Below, piece after piece: positions 13,701 to 28,700 of a DNA stretch of 64,000 nt (positions within the stretch are counted from its first letter, which is position 1; each line of letters starts with the position of its first letter). The position numbers were made by a program, and so were the translations under genes. The stretch is from Sialis fuliginosa (taxonomy: Eukaryota; Arthropoda; Insecta; Megaloptera; Sialidae). The DNA lies in the NCBI GenBank assembly GCA_961205875.1, contig OY540812.1, positions 29,149,098 through 29,213,097 of the forward strand, written 5' to 3'. The notes beneath the pieces were generated by a model. The model was not told where the DNA came from and did not search any database. It saw only the letters and a list, made by a program, of their open reading frames with translations.

Positions 13701-16700
13701 CTGGCATTGTGGCGCTTGCGCCATTAATAAGTAAAACGACAAATACATAAGTACAAGTAAGAAAAATATATGCGCCAATTGTTCTATGTAAAATATAGGG
13801 CTATCTCTCCACCACCTGCCCCACAAAAAGAACTTTGGAAAAACTCTTTTCTGAAAACTAATCAGAACGTACTAGCTCGTCTTTGTGCACTGTAAGAAGA
13901 GCCCTGAAGATGTCCACTGCAATGTGTGATGAAACGTTTGTCGATAACACGACCAAATCGACGCGGCTTACACCCAGAAGCCAAGATCCATATTAAACAG
14001 AACGTATTATGCGATATACTGGGAGTAGAAACAGAGGGAATGTGTTTTAAAAATAGAGAATATTGCGAAACGTGGGTCTTAAATGAACCAACAAACACAT
14101 TTCCTCCTTTCTACTCTTTAGTATATCGCTTAATATGTTCTCTGCTTTATTATCAAGAATAGTGCTTCAACAGAAAAAAAAACAATTTGTAGTTGATCTA
14201 CTTAACACATTCAATGTTTTTTGTGCATGGCTGACAAATTTTAAATAAGTAAAGAAGCTAAAAAAATGTAAAATGCTCTTTATAATATACCACAAAATAA
14301 CCTAAAAATGAAAATATAAAATCAACTTATTAAAGAATATATATCAATTAACTCACTGAACACGGCTATTGTGTTTACCATGTGGCTGCAATGTTTGTAT
14401 GGACATGGGAGCCGTGTTTATCGCATACAACGTGTTAATGGGACATTTAATTGTTTACAAAATTTGAAGAAAATCATCCTTTCTGATTAATACTAATGTT
14501 TATTATTAATAACCCCTATTTCCCTTACTGTATCTACCCTTTATGTAATATCTATTATAATTATACAATAAACAAACGTACTCTTTGGTTTCCGAAATAT
14601 CAAATCGTTCAAGGAAATCTATTTGTATTGAATCTCCAGCCGGTACAGTCACAATCCAAACACACTCTATGTGGGAGGGTGGAATGTTCGGGTAGTTAGG
14701 TGTCGTAATCTCATGAGATTTCAGTAAATTTGATAGCAAAATCTCCCCTCCACAAGCTATGGGTACTTCTTCATAGACCAATTTTAGGCCCTAAAAAATA
14801 ACGAAAAATTCATTTATTCAAGTATTAACAATTTATTTGTTTTAAACATTTTTGTCTGTATTTAGGCAAACCTACCTTTATAGGAGTGTCCGCTTGGAAC
14901 ACAATATTCATAGTATTTCCGGTTGTTAAAGGCAAATCAGGTTTAGTATTGCCGCAGTATTTTCCATCCCCTAGTAATGGGGAATCATCATACTTGCCGT
15001 TTTTAAACTAAAATAATTCATATTATAACAAAAGAAAACTTGTGTTTATGTGGGTTTGTGTGTCTGAGATAATTTCAAAAGCTACAGAACCGATTTTGAT
15101 GAAACTTGCACCAACATGTTTATTAAAATCTTAGAAGCGTTGTAGAGTATAAATAATCATGCACAGCTAAGCAGTTAATAACTTACTAGTAAAAAAAATA
15201 TGAGCTTGCAGACCATTTACTCTAACTATAAGAGATATATCAAAATTATGTATGAACATTCCATAGAGTTCAATTATTTGCACATAAAATTCTGCAAGAA
15301 TTTATTTCGTAACTTATATAAATATAAAACGCGGACAGAGTTATATGTATATAAAATACTTACCATTATATATTTATCTTTACAAACTACATTGGCGCCA
15401 CCTCCCATTTCAAAATAATCAAACGTAATTTTTATTTTTCGGCCTGGTTTCACAGTTATATTCCATTTACAATCATTCTATAATTAATATTTAATATATC
15501 ATCTCAATACATAATTTTATTATAAACCATTTATCTCAAATCTTATTTCAATTTTTAAAGAATATATTATATTAAAAACCACATTTTTGAAATTTTAAAT
15601 TAAATCTTTAATGGCTGTCTAAAGGAACCATATGGGTTCAGGGATATAAATATTTTAATAAATAAAAAATAAAAATGAAATCTTAATTTTTTGTGTATTG
15701 TTTTAAAAGGAAAAGAAATAATAACACAAAATGAGTATGTTTACAGAGCGCTGTTACTTTGGTTTTACTGTAACCAAAAGCGTACCAACATGAAATTCCA
15801 AAAATACTTCGTCTCTTCTACATCCCACGAATCACACTTTTTTTGTTTTCAGTCTCTTCGCCTTATGTGTTTTAATTGATGACGCTGTATCAAATGTTAA
15901 TGCGAAGTGTATTACGATGAAATCCCTATACTCCGTAGATACTTATGTTTTTTGGAATTGGCCAAATAGATATAACTATGTCCATGTAGTTTACACGCGT
16001 CTTTATTCCATCTCTATTCCGGTTTAGTTATGCTATGCCTGTAGGTCAAGAGGAATAGAATAACTAAACCTGATTAGTTATGTCGGGTGTAATGCGCCAT
16101 CTACACGAATTTTTAAACCTGGTTTTACTACACCGGTTACAGTAAAACCGGAATAACAGCGCTGTGTAAACGTACTCAATGATGTAGTTTTTAAAATCAT
16201 ATATTCCCTAAATTTTATATGTTTATACTTACTTCAACTACATAGTCATTCATAGAATCCAAATTAAGTGTGAAGTTCTTTATTTCTATAGCACCCATAG
16301 GTCCTTTCAAGGAGCCTCCACATACTACAAAATTTTCAATAAATAATTATTTACACGCCTTAAAAATTAATAAATTTTCTGCATTTACCTGGAAAAACTT
16401 TTGCAGAAAATCCAGTTTTATTAACGAAAGCATCTGTTATAAAAACAATCTTAACCAAATTAGTTCCATGTACTTTTCCAATTTCAGACAAATTCGGATG
16501 ACAGTAAGATCCTATTTTAGTCCAAGCTTTTTTTGAATCTCCTGTTAAAATTAATAAAGTTAAAAGTAAATAAGACAATACATCATTAAATGTGAATAAT
16601 TTTAAATACCTGAATAAACTCTAACAGCATCCATAACACAGTTTTCACTGGTTTCTAAATCAAGTTTAGTAAATTCAACAACGATATGTTCCGAGTCAAT

Positions 16701-19700
16701 TGTTGAAAATATCCATTCACATTCTAACTTTCCACTGTAACCATACGGGTACCCAGGTGACGTTAATGTATAATTACGAACTCCATTTATGTTGATCACT
16801 TCATCAGAACCACAACCTGCACCTTTTATACAAATAAGTCAATTAAAACATATGTCAATATAATAATTATTGTATCCAACCAGACAAAAATTATGATCTT
16901 ACTTTTGGTTTTATTAGGTTGAGAAATCGTCTTGGGGATTGCTAACCATTCAAGATCAAATACTGATCCATAGCGATATGACTGTGAGTTGAACTTAATA
17001 AATACTACGTTCGATGATGAAGTTACAGGTTCTGGTATATCGTGGCCACAGTTCATACTCAATGAAGGTGCTTCTGAATCATACCCATCGAAAATCTAAA
17101 AATGTATTTGATATTAAGACATTATAAAGGAAGATACAAAAATTTCAAAAATCTTACTTCTAGTCCATAGTAAAAGCATTCAGATGATCCCCAACTATCC
17201 ATTGCAAAATTTAAAAAAGTTATTCGAATAACTTTGCCATAAGACACTGTTATTCTCCATTTAGCTTCTGCACCCATTCGGTAGGGTAATGGATATAATG
17301 GAGACTGTATTCTACCTTTCAAACCAGTGAGTTCATTGCCATATACTGCAAAAAAATTTATAAGAAAGACAAAAATTCTTACATAAGGTAAAAACTACAA
17401 AATGATGAATATTTAAAAAAATAATATCCATTATTTAAAATTGATGAAATTACTTTTTTTTACTACCACACTTTTGTATGCATATTCTTTATAAGAAATA
17501 AACATGCGTTCTGAGAATTCCCGTTATATCTACACTACAGTATAGTATACTATAATAGTATGTAGCAGTCTACTTAAATCTAGCGATGCTCAATTAGGGA
17601 AATCCCAGAAATAAAAGGTTATTCAATTTATTTTAAATAAATTGAATCAACAAATTCAAGCTAGACATTTGAAGATAAGCCAATTCTTGTTCATGATATT
17701 GAAACTTGGGTACAGAGCACGTGGTCTAAAGATGAATGAAGTAATTCAATTCTTTAAAAAAAGTAGTTCGGTAATCTTAGAAATAATTTGATTTTTATTT
17801 TATTTTGATGTCTAATAAAATTATAAAAAAGCTTCATATGTCTTATCATATAGATAGGGGGGAGTCTACAATTTTTAAATTTTTTTCTTACAAAGGGAAG
17901 TAGGGGGTGGGGTCTGAACTCAACAGAATTATATAAATAACAAGTATGTTATATTTGAATGATCCTTAATAACATCTGTGAATTAGCAACAAATTTCCAC
18001 TGCCTAGTGTGTGCTAAAATATGAACAGAAAGACAGGCAGAAATCTTTTTATATATTTAAAGAAGAGAAGAGAATAAAAATTACTTACACATTTTATAAT
18101 TAGCGATAAAACCCTTTTCGACAGTATCTTCGTTTGACTTGAACTTAATCCAGTAACCTTCCTGCCCAACTGCAGTTCCATTGCCATCTAAAATAGGAAT
18201 TTCAGAACCACAGAATACTCCTATGAGTTTTCCTAGTGCGGATTCTTCTCGTAATTCCACGTAATCTTCATTGCACTTTTCCGAAGGGACCAGTTTAAAA
18301 TCGGTAAACGTCAATTCTAGTTTATTTCCGAGAGAGGGTTTTATTAACCATTCACAGTCAGCATTTATTGGATAACTGTCTGGATAACCAGGAGATGCAA
18401 AAGAACCTTCAGATGATGTAAGTTGACCGCCACAACCTAGCGGAAATAATGCAATTTTTAATATCTTGTTTTTCTTATTACAGTTATCTATTTCTTTCCT
18501 ATCGACAACAAGATTTCATAATGATATCATTAAGATCTATTTTTTATGATTTATCTAAAAAATCTTATTATGATAGCATTCTGAAATTATTTGCTATCTG
18601 GATATTTACCTAATTGTTTTAGCAAGGTAAAAAACTTAAAGCATATTCTTTATTACAGAAACTCTATGTAATTTAATGCAGTGAAATTTCAATAGAATAA
18701 ATTCCGATAACACCAAAATATATAAAGATACAAACTTACTTGTACTGATGACAGTGTATGTAGCAATGAACCTAGTACTATCAACTGACATTTCAATGTG
18801 CAAAGCTTTACCATTGCTTTTTAATGTTGGAGGTACGACTTCACTGCAATAATGACCTAATAAAGGTGCTTCGGAATCTTCACCATCGTACACAAATATA
18901 CCAGTTTCATCAAAGTAACAGTCATCTACTTCCATGTGGGTAATTGTTAAATAAACGTGCTCCTCTGAAATTTGATATTAAAATAAATATTGATAGTTTT
19001 AAGTAAGTCATAACTTGATAACTGATATTTTGGCCATTATCTGACTTATTCAGATTGAGTTATTTTGTTTCGTTTATTGATTTGAGAAATACATACAAAC
19101 ATACAGTGCAGTCTCAAAAAACAAAAACAAAGTATAATAAATGATCAATGATTTTTTTTTAAATGGAATGACCCATTTATTTCTACCAGTTTGGAAGGTC
19201 TGTACAATGGAACAACATTTTTGAAAAATTTTTGACAATTAAATTAATTAATTAAAAATCACTGTTTGAAGTATCTTAAGCTATGGACCACATAAAAATT
19301 CAAGTAGAATTTAATATTTATACAATGAGAGGCTGAAAAGTTGTCGACTTAAGGTACTTTTTGTGAATGTAATTGTTGGTGCTATAGGTCACTAGTTGTA
19401 CAATTCTTTACGAATATATAAAGAAAAAATTTGTGTAATTAAATGATAAACATCACCATATCTGAATCATCAATGCAAAACCGGAAAACACTAAAATAAG
19501 TTTGTGAAAAAATTTTTGCTATTAAAGTTATTTATATATTGTACTTTTCACTAAAATCCATTAAATATATACCTGGAACGCCTGATATAATTGTCCATGA
19601 ACAGCTTTCCAAATGGGATGCATGCTCATGTGCCTGGATGATACCTGTTCTGTTTGTGACAATTCTTTGACCACAAGCCTGTGAAATTTCGTATTAATAA

Positions 19701-22700
19701 AAATAAAACAAGTAGTCCGGACGTTAAGAACTTTTCATCTGCACTTTTTGATAGAAGCATGAAAATTGGTATAGTTGTACATTAAACCGTCCTCTGCAAA
19801 ACTATAAATGGCGACATTTAAAAAACCCGTGTGGTCCCCCTTTTAGGGGCAAAAATATCTGCGCGGATTTAGTTTTTCTTATTTATCTCGCAAATGGTTA
19901 TCCGGATGACACAAATAGAAGGCACCTAAAATAATGTTTATTAGATTCTAAACAAAAGTTGTTATTATAAATTTTACGATAAGAGTCACCGTTGCCGGAT
20001 AAATGGGGGGTTAAAATTATGTGAAAATTTGCGCGCGCGGTGAAACTTACGTTCATGCTCAAATATCTCGTAAACGGGTTTTCTCACGAGAAAAATTAAT
20101 AGAACAAATATTAAAGAGCAGACAATTATCTATCAGATGTATGAATCTGTTATCCTGTAAAATTATTTTTTAATTAATTTTGGTCACTACAAGTAGAATG
20201 ACATATATGACAATTTAAGAAAAGTAACGGTTCTCGTCCAATTTCATTTGCGGTACGTATAATTAAGCACTTGTAAAGTTAAGTTATGGCTCTTTTATAA
20301 TAATTTATGAATATATAGAAAAAGAAAGAGAAAAAAATTGTGTTAAATTGACCTGCATTTATCAATAAATCAAAAAATAACTATTAGAACAAACAAATTT
20401 TTTTTTAATTATAAAGTACACCCTGTATAATATATTATATGTACTTATGTTATAAATATGACAAAATATTAAAATTACAAATATTTATAGGCTACAAACA
20501 TGGTTTTAATTCTCTTTAACTAGAAAAACTTCAATTAACACTAGTGCAGAATCTCTTGATAGCTCCTATTTGTTATACTAACCATCAAACGCCCAAAACT
20601 TTAGAATGAATATATTCGTCATAAAGTTTAGAATAATAAACAATGAATTATTTTTTACTTAATATTGTACATTTTGAGTAATTTGAAGTTGAAATTGATG
20701 ACTATTAGACGATAACAGTAAGAATTGTGTCGGATATATTCTTATTTGTTTCAAATATCGTGAACGGTCAATTGGATGAAAAAAATGTACTGAAGCTAAA
20801 TTATCGGCAATGAAATTTTGAATAATATTTCGTTATGTTTCACATGTCAAATATTAAAGTTTCCGAGTAAATAAAGGTAAAAGTTACAAATTAATTGATA
20901 TATTACATGAACGGAGTAAAGCAGGGCATATTTGTCACACAATATTTTATGACCAGTTTTTTACAATTCAAAAAATTATTGAAAACATAATAGAGTGGAC
21001 ATATATCTATCATTTATCAATTTTACTTTTACAAAAAATAGGATAGTTTTATTATTAAACATGATTTCTCAGCATTGTTATTTTATATGATATATTTAGT
21101 ATGTATGGTAAATTATTTTTTTATTCGGGCCGATCTTTAGAAATTCAACCCTACGATTCATGACGGAAATATAAAATTTTATACAGTTGTACATCAAACC
21201 CACCTCTACAACACTAGATGTGACTCTACCCTCAAATCTTGTGCTTCATGAATCGCAGGGTTGAATTCCTAAAGATCGGTCGGAATAAAAAATAATAATT
21301 ACCATACATATTAAAAATATCATATAAAATAACAATGCTGAGAAATCATGTTTAACAATAAAACTATCCTATTTTTTGTAAAAGTAAAATTGATAAATGA
21401 TAGATATATGTCCACTCTATTATGTTTTCAATAATTTTTTGAATTGTAAAAAACTGGTCATAAAATATTGTGTGACAAATATGCCCTGCTTTACTCCGTT
21501 CATGTAATATATCAATTAATTTGTAACTTTTACCTTTATTTACTCGGAAACTTTAATATTTGACATGTGAAACATAACGAAATATTATTCAAAATTTCAT
21601 TGCCGATAATTTAGCTTCAGTACATTTTTTTCATCCAATTGACCGTTCACGATATTTGAAACAAATAAGAATATATCCGACACAATTCTTACTGTTATCG
21701 TCTAATAGTCATCAATTTTAACTTCAAATTACTCAAAATGTACAATATTAAGTAAAAAATAATTCATTGTTTGTTATTCTAAACTTTATGACGAATATAT
21801 TCATTCTAAAGTTTTGGGCGTTTGATGGTTTGTATAACAAATAGGAGCTATCAAGAGATTCTGCACTAGTGTTAATTGAAGTTTTTTCAGTTAAAGAGAA
21901 TTAAAACCATGTTTGTAGCCTATAAATATTTGTAATTTTAATATTTTGTCATATTTATAACATAAGTACATATAATATATTATACAGGGTGTACTTTATA
22001 ATTAAAAAAAAACTGTTTGTTCTAATATTTATTTTTTGATTTATTGATAAATGCAGGTCAATTTAACACAATTTTTTTCTCTTTCTTTTTCTATATATTC
22101 ATAAATTATTATAAAAGAGCCATAACTTAACTTTAAAAGTGCTTAATTATACATACCGCAAATGAAATTGGACGAGAACCGTTACTTTTCTTAAATTGTC
22201 ATATATGTCATTCTACTTGTAGTGACCAAAATTAATTAAAAAATAATTTTACAGGATAACAGATTCATACATCTGATAGATAATTGTCTGCTCTTTAATA
22301 TTTGTTCTATTAATTTTTCTCGTGAGAAAACCCGTTTACGAGATATTTGAGCATGAACGTAAGTTTCACCGCGCGCGCAAATTTTCACATAATTTTAACC
22401 CCCATTTATACGGCAACGGTGACTCTTATCGTAAAATTTATAATAACAACTTTTGTTTAGAATCTAATAAACATTATTTTGGGTGTCTTCTGTTTGTGTC
22501 GTCCGGATAACCATAGGCGAGATAAATAAGAAAAACTAAATCCGCGGAGATATTTTTGCCCCTAAAAGGGGGACCACACGGGTTTTTTAAATGTCGCCAT
22601 TTCTAGTTTTGTAGAGGAAGGTTTAATGTACAACTATACCAATTTTCATGCTTCTATCAAAAAGTGCAGAGATTAATCGAAATATCGCTCTTAACGTCCG

Positions 22701-25700
22701 GACTAAAGATTAGTATTTCATATAAGTCACTTACAATAGTATACTTAGCAAGAAAACCTTTAGCTACGAAACTTTTATCTGTTTTCATTCGTACTGTCAA
22801 CTTATTACTAGTTGACAATACAACAGAATTGTTCGGTAGTTTGTTGCCACAATGTGACAATACTTCTCCATCTTCAATGCTCCCACCATCGTAAACCTTG
22901 AATAAAAATGAATAATAACTAATGACATTGTCTTCAAACACTGATTTTCTAAGTAGACTTAAATTATAATTTTACCAATAAATAAATTAAAATTGAATTT
23001 AAAATTCAACATACAGTAGTGAGTAGAGGATCCATACTGTAAACTAGTTTGGGAATGGTAGCTTCGATAAAGCTCCTCTGTCACTTATAATAAAATTCAT
23101 TGCACCAGTGCCACCAACATCTTATGATTGGTTGAAAATGCACAGTATGAAACAGAGGGAGTTAACAATATGGGTCATTTAACAGTACGGACATTATTAT
23201 ATGGAATGTCTACTGTAGTTCAGTTTTAAACTCGTTTTTTATTTTTAAGAGTGTTCAACCTTAAATAGTTCTTACAAAATTCATATAACATTAATAATTT
23301 TATATAGAACTGGGCCTTTTCTAATATTTTTAACAAGTCGGCATCCCTGCATATGCCTAGAGCCAGATTAGCTCCAGATGCGGCCATGGTTATATATTTA
23401 ATATTACTTATGTTGAAAATCCATTGTTTTTTTTTATAAAAATCATTCTCATTTCTACACAAATTTGTGAAGTGAAACTTCTTTAGTGAGAATAGTGAAT
23501 TGGAATGTCCTCGGCAGATTTTAAAATTTGACACGTTTTAAAGATGAAACGCTAAGGAAAGTGTGAATAAATGTGAGTTGATTTTTAAGAGAAAGATGGA
23601 TGAATAGTGCATGCATACTAGTCACTTTATGTCGGTTATGCGTGAGATAAAAATGGATGAATACATACAGTTTACGTTGGTGTCAAGCCATGTGTTATGT
23701 ATATGGTTTTTGAGTTATTAATATGTTCGATTATTAATTTAATAATCATTTACTTTATTTATTTAATTCGCATGGCTAATGAAAACAAAAGAAGTTTCAC
23801 TTTAACTGTGCGCTTATGTGGGTGAGGCACACACCACTTTTTTCAAACTTTAATTTTAATTCATAATATACATACAACATACAAAATTATTAGGATTAAG
23901 ATAATATTATTTCTAATCTTTCATTTGGAGAAATGTATAAAATTAAGGAAATAAGGTTGAAAAACATAATCATCAAGTTTTAAAGGTATTTCATTTATAA
24001 GAAAATAATCTTGAAAGATATCTTTTATTTACATTTTAAGGTTGGATTTTCGCCTTAAGCAAATAAAAAATATACATATATATATAATTTAATGAAGAAG
24101 TATATATTATTTACCTTAATATAATCGCTTGTACAGTTTACGGAAGATTCAATATCGAAATCAGTGAAAGTCAAATTGATTTTATATGTTTCTGGCACTT
24201 GAATTAACCAAACGCAGTCATCATTGTTTTCGTAATTACTTGGATAGTTACGAGAATGAATTACGCCCGTTGGAGCTGTCATTTTACCTCCACATCCTAA
24301 ATAATATTCATTAATATGGACTTGTCGATATAAATAGATATTTTTTTAAATGTTTTTTCATGTAATGAGTATCCAATAGTAAAGTTTTTCAGAACAATAT
24401 CATTTTTGCCATATGTCAAAATAAAGATATCTTAATACGTTGTGTGCAATGAACACGGCTCCCGTGTCCATACAAACATTGAAGACACGCGATGAACACG
24501 ACTCCCGCGTTCAGTGAGTTAGTACGATACAATATGCCCAATATTCCTTAATAATTTGATTTTATATTTTCATTTTTAAGTTATCTTGTGATATTTTTTT
24601 TTTTAGCTTTTTTACTTCTTTAAAATTTGTAAAATTTGTCAGCCACGCACAAATGTCTCAATAATTTGTTCGCATTGAGTGTGCTAATGAGATCATTCTG
24701 AGAATCTGTTACAGAAATATGACACGACAGGTCTATTTTGTATTAAAATTATAATTTACATGAAAAAAATGTATTGATATTTGCAGGTAAATAATTTTTA
24801 TATGAAATTAAACAATTTTGCTTACGAATAGGTACAGTTTTATAAGATGCATTGAAACCTCGACCACTGAATGACGGATCACTGTGGAACTTAATATACA
24901 TTGAATTAAAGGAACTTGTTACAGTCATGCTCGTTTTGTTACTTGATTGACAGAAATGAGCTATTTCTGGCGAATTAATATCTGAGCCACCATAAATCTG
25001 AAAATAATTATATAATAATTAAACTCATTTCTAAGTATTATATATTTATTTTATCAGAGGTAGTCACTCTAATAAAGGGTCCTGTTAATGAGTGGGCTTG
25101 AAAAAAGCACCAAGCTTCAATTGATTTAGACCAAAATTGTCTAAAATGTTTATAATAAGAATAAATTTTGTTCGTTAAATCTAAAATATTTTAAATTTAT
25201 GTAGATATATTTTAACTTACACTAAGCACATCGAATCGACAATCTATCATAGATTCCAAACTTATATCATACACGGTAAATTCAATGCTGTTTCCAAATT
25301 CAACTTCTATGATCCATTCACAAACCGTATTCATCGGATATGGTTTAGGATAATTAGGGCTTTTTACTACACCGTTCGGATGAGTTAATTTACCGCCACA
25401 ACCTAAAATGAAAATTATAGTTCGTAAATTATTAACAAGTACACGGAAAAATGATTTTCTTACCATTTAACACCCATTCTAATCTAAATCCACTCTTACC
25501 GATAGAACTATCAGTGACAAAGTGAACAAATACAAAATTAGTACTTGAAGCTATTATTTTGTCAGGTATTTTATCGCCACAGAGTTTTATCAAAGATTTG
25601 ACTGGAGTTTTTTCATCTTCGCCTTCACTTATTTCAAGATAATCATAAGTACACTTTGTCGAATTGGTAGTTAGTGGTTTGTAAACATATTTGTTTTCTT

Positions 25701-28700
25701 TATCTTCAATCTCGAGATGTGAAAAAGTAATGTTAATCTTGTTTCCATTAGGGACACTGATAACCCACATGCAGTCTAATTTATCTGAGTATTGGTTTGG
25801 GAAATTTGGACTCTCAATTACTCCATGGTACAGACCTTTTATTGTGTTATTACATACTGAAATATATTTATAAAAACGTTAATGTTTTTTATATCAGTTT
25901 CGGATGTTTTTATAGAGTATCGGTTGTCAAAACAATTTAGTCTGATTTTGTGTAGATATCTTCTTTAAATGTTATTTTGGAATAATTTATCAAGAAGACT
26001 CCAAAATGAAAGTCAGAATGTATAAACTACAATAATGGGTACATAAGCCTGTTTTGTTTTAATCGTTTTGGCATCCAAATAATTAGTTAATAAAATGTTT
26101 ACCGCTTAAATATTTGACATCAAATCCTCTTCCTTCATGTGATGTATCAGATCTAAACTTTATCAGCATGTTGTTTGAATTTGATGTAATAAATGGAGGA
26201 TGGTTATTGTTACAATATCTGCCTATTGGTTTATTGGAGTATTTTAGGCCATTGTGAAACTAAAAAAATATTGAGAAAATATTATCAAAATAATTAAAAG
26301 GATTTTTTTATCAAATAAAAAAAAATAAGCAAAATTAAAATTAAATCGTCACAGAACGATCATTCAAAAAACATTTTGAATCTTGTTTTTTTAATTTTTT
26401 TGTTTTTTTTTTCATGATTTAAATTCAACTGAAACAAAGTAGAAAAAATATTAAGATGATAATTTAAAAAGTTTGTCAAGCATTAATTAATTAATTATAT
26501 TTTAAAGCTTGAATTTTCAGCCTAATATAGAATAGCAAGATATTATATTTGACATAATTAAAATAACATTAAAAGAACAGTAGCAGATTTTCATACAAGC
26601 GCTGGAGACAGTCACCTTGGGCCCCGTGAGACAAGGACTCCTACACAATAAAAATGTGTATAAAATTTGAGAGGTGATGACTAAAAAAAACACTCTTTCT
26701 ATGGCCCCCATCAGTAAATTTGCCACTGTACAGAAGACTTGATAAAGTACAATAGAATTAGGTACAATATTATGTAGTATGTAATAATTTCACATAACTT
26801 ACATACAATGAATCATTCATGTTCATGTAACTTGCACACATCTACCTTTAAGACCTATTATTTCATGTATAATATATATTTTTTGTAAAGTTCTTTTTTT
26901 TGTATTCAAAAATAATGTATTTCATTTTAAACTTGAATAACTGAGAAAAAAATCATACAACAACTTTAAAATACACTCTACCAGAGCCATCTACTGTTTC
27001 CATTGAATGAGTTTAACAAAGTTTTAAAAAATGGTATGAATTTCAATCGAAAAATAATATTAATATGGAAAGATTACAAGCGTAAATATGAAAATATTTT
27101 CATCGAAGATATAATGAATTGAATTCTGTGTATACTTATTATAAAACTTACTTCTATATAATCAAATCTGCAATAACTATTTGATTCTAAATCAATATCA
27201 GCTATTATGATCTGTATGAGAGATCCTGCGCTTGTGGATATATACCAAATACATTCTGCATTACGTGAATACGGTCTGGGATAGTTGGGAGAAACTAAAT
27301 GCCCTATGGGAGATCTCAGAGTTCCCCCGCATCCTGAAGATGTGGTTGTCCAAAATAGTTCGAATCCTTTACCACTTCGAGAATGGTCTGAACGAAAACG
27401 TAAGTAAAGTTCATTTGAAAACGATGGAATTTCAGGAGGAATTGTAGTTCCACAGAACTTTCCAATTAGAGGTGAAGTTTCATAACCACCATTTCTTAAA
27501 AATCAATAAAAATCAGTATATTTTGCTATGTTTTTTCATTCCATTACAAATACCTTATTTCCAAGAAGTCGTAATTACAATTTTTATGTTTCTCAATTTC
27601 AAACTCGGTAATATTCAATAATATTTGGTGTCCTGTTGGTGCTCGAATAATCCAAGTACAATCCTTACCTTGGGGATAGTTCTCTGGATAATCAGGAGAT
27701 CGGATAACGCCATTCGGTAATAACATTGTACCACCACATATTTGTGATTGGTCAGAAAATGTAAAAGCAGCCGAATATGCTTGTGAAGGTACATGGTTCG
27801 TAATAACAGTCATAACACGAGAAGGTGATATAATTGTAGGTGGTAAAGTAGTTCCACAGAATCGGCCAAGTAATTGATCAGTATCGTTAGAATTTGTCGA
27901 ATACATTGTCGCATTACTGTAGATTTCCTAATATTACAGTATACATTTTATTATTTAGACATTTATAGACACTTTAAAAATTATCTTACCACATAATCAT
28001 TTGCACAATTGCGGCTCATAGCCAAGTTAAATGAGATCCACGTAAGTATGACAACATTACCCGGAGGTGCTATCAAAGACCACAAACACCTGATTTTATT
28101 ATGTCTGATTCTCGTACTAGTTCTTACTACTACCTCCGTTTTTTTAGGAGATTCCAATATACCCTTCTCTCTTTTAATACCTCCACAGCCAATGTCTATG
28201 CTTTCCCATGACGCTTCAAACCCACGGCCACTCATTGTGTTGTCGGAAATAAATACGATTGTGACATGATTGTACGTAGAAGTTACAGAAGGATTTAATG
28301 AGCTGTTTCCACAATAGCTGCTAAGAATAGGTGATTCGTCTAAATCTCCATCACGGACCTTGAGTTTGTATTAAAAATTTACGTAATGAATACAAAAAAG
28401 AAAATTAATTCTACAATTTTACCTGAATATAATCACCAGTTTCGCAGTTTCTCGATTCTACACCCAACATAATCTCATTAAACTTTAATATTATCGCAGT
28501 GTGCTGTGGTGTCTCTATTGAATAAACACATTTTATATCAAACGGATACGGCTTTGGATAATCCGGTGATGTAATTTTTCCAGTTGCTCCACTGTAAGAT
28601 CCTCCACAAATTGATTCGTACCGAATTTTAAAGTTGTTATTTTTTTTTTCTTCTAAGTATTCTTTGTACATAATTAATACTTCATTACCATTTGATATGT

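Noticed and set aside
13862..14162. Possible mariner-like peptide (NRRGLHPEAK)
   Set aside because: The similarity is a few residues only and the surroundings do not continue any transposase motif.
28009..28269. 86-residue plus-strand frame
   Set aside because: Antisense to cubilin exon 11, whose minus-strand CUB translation is unambiguous.
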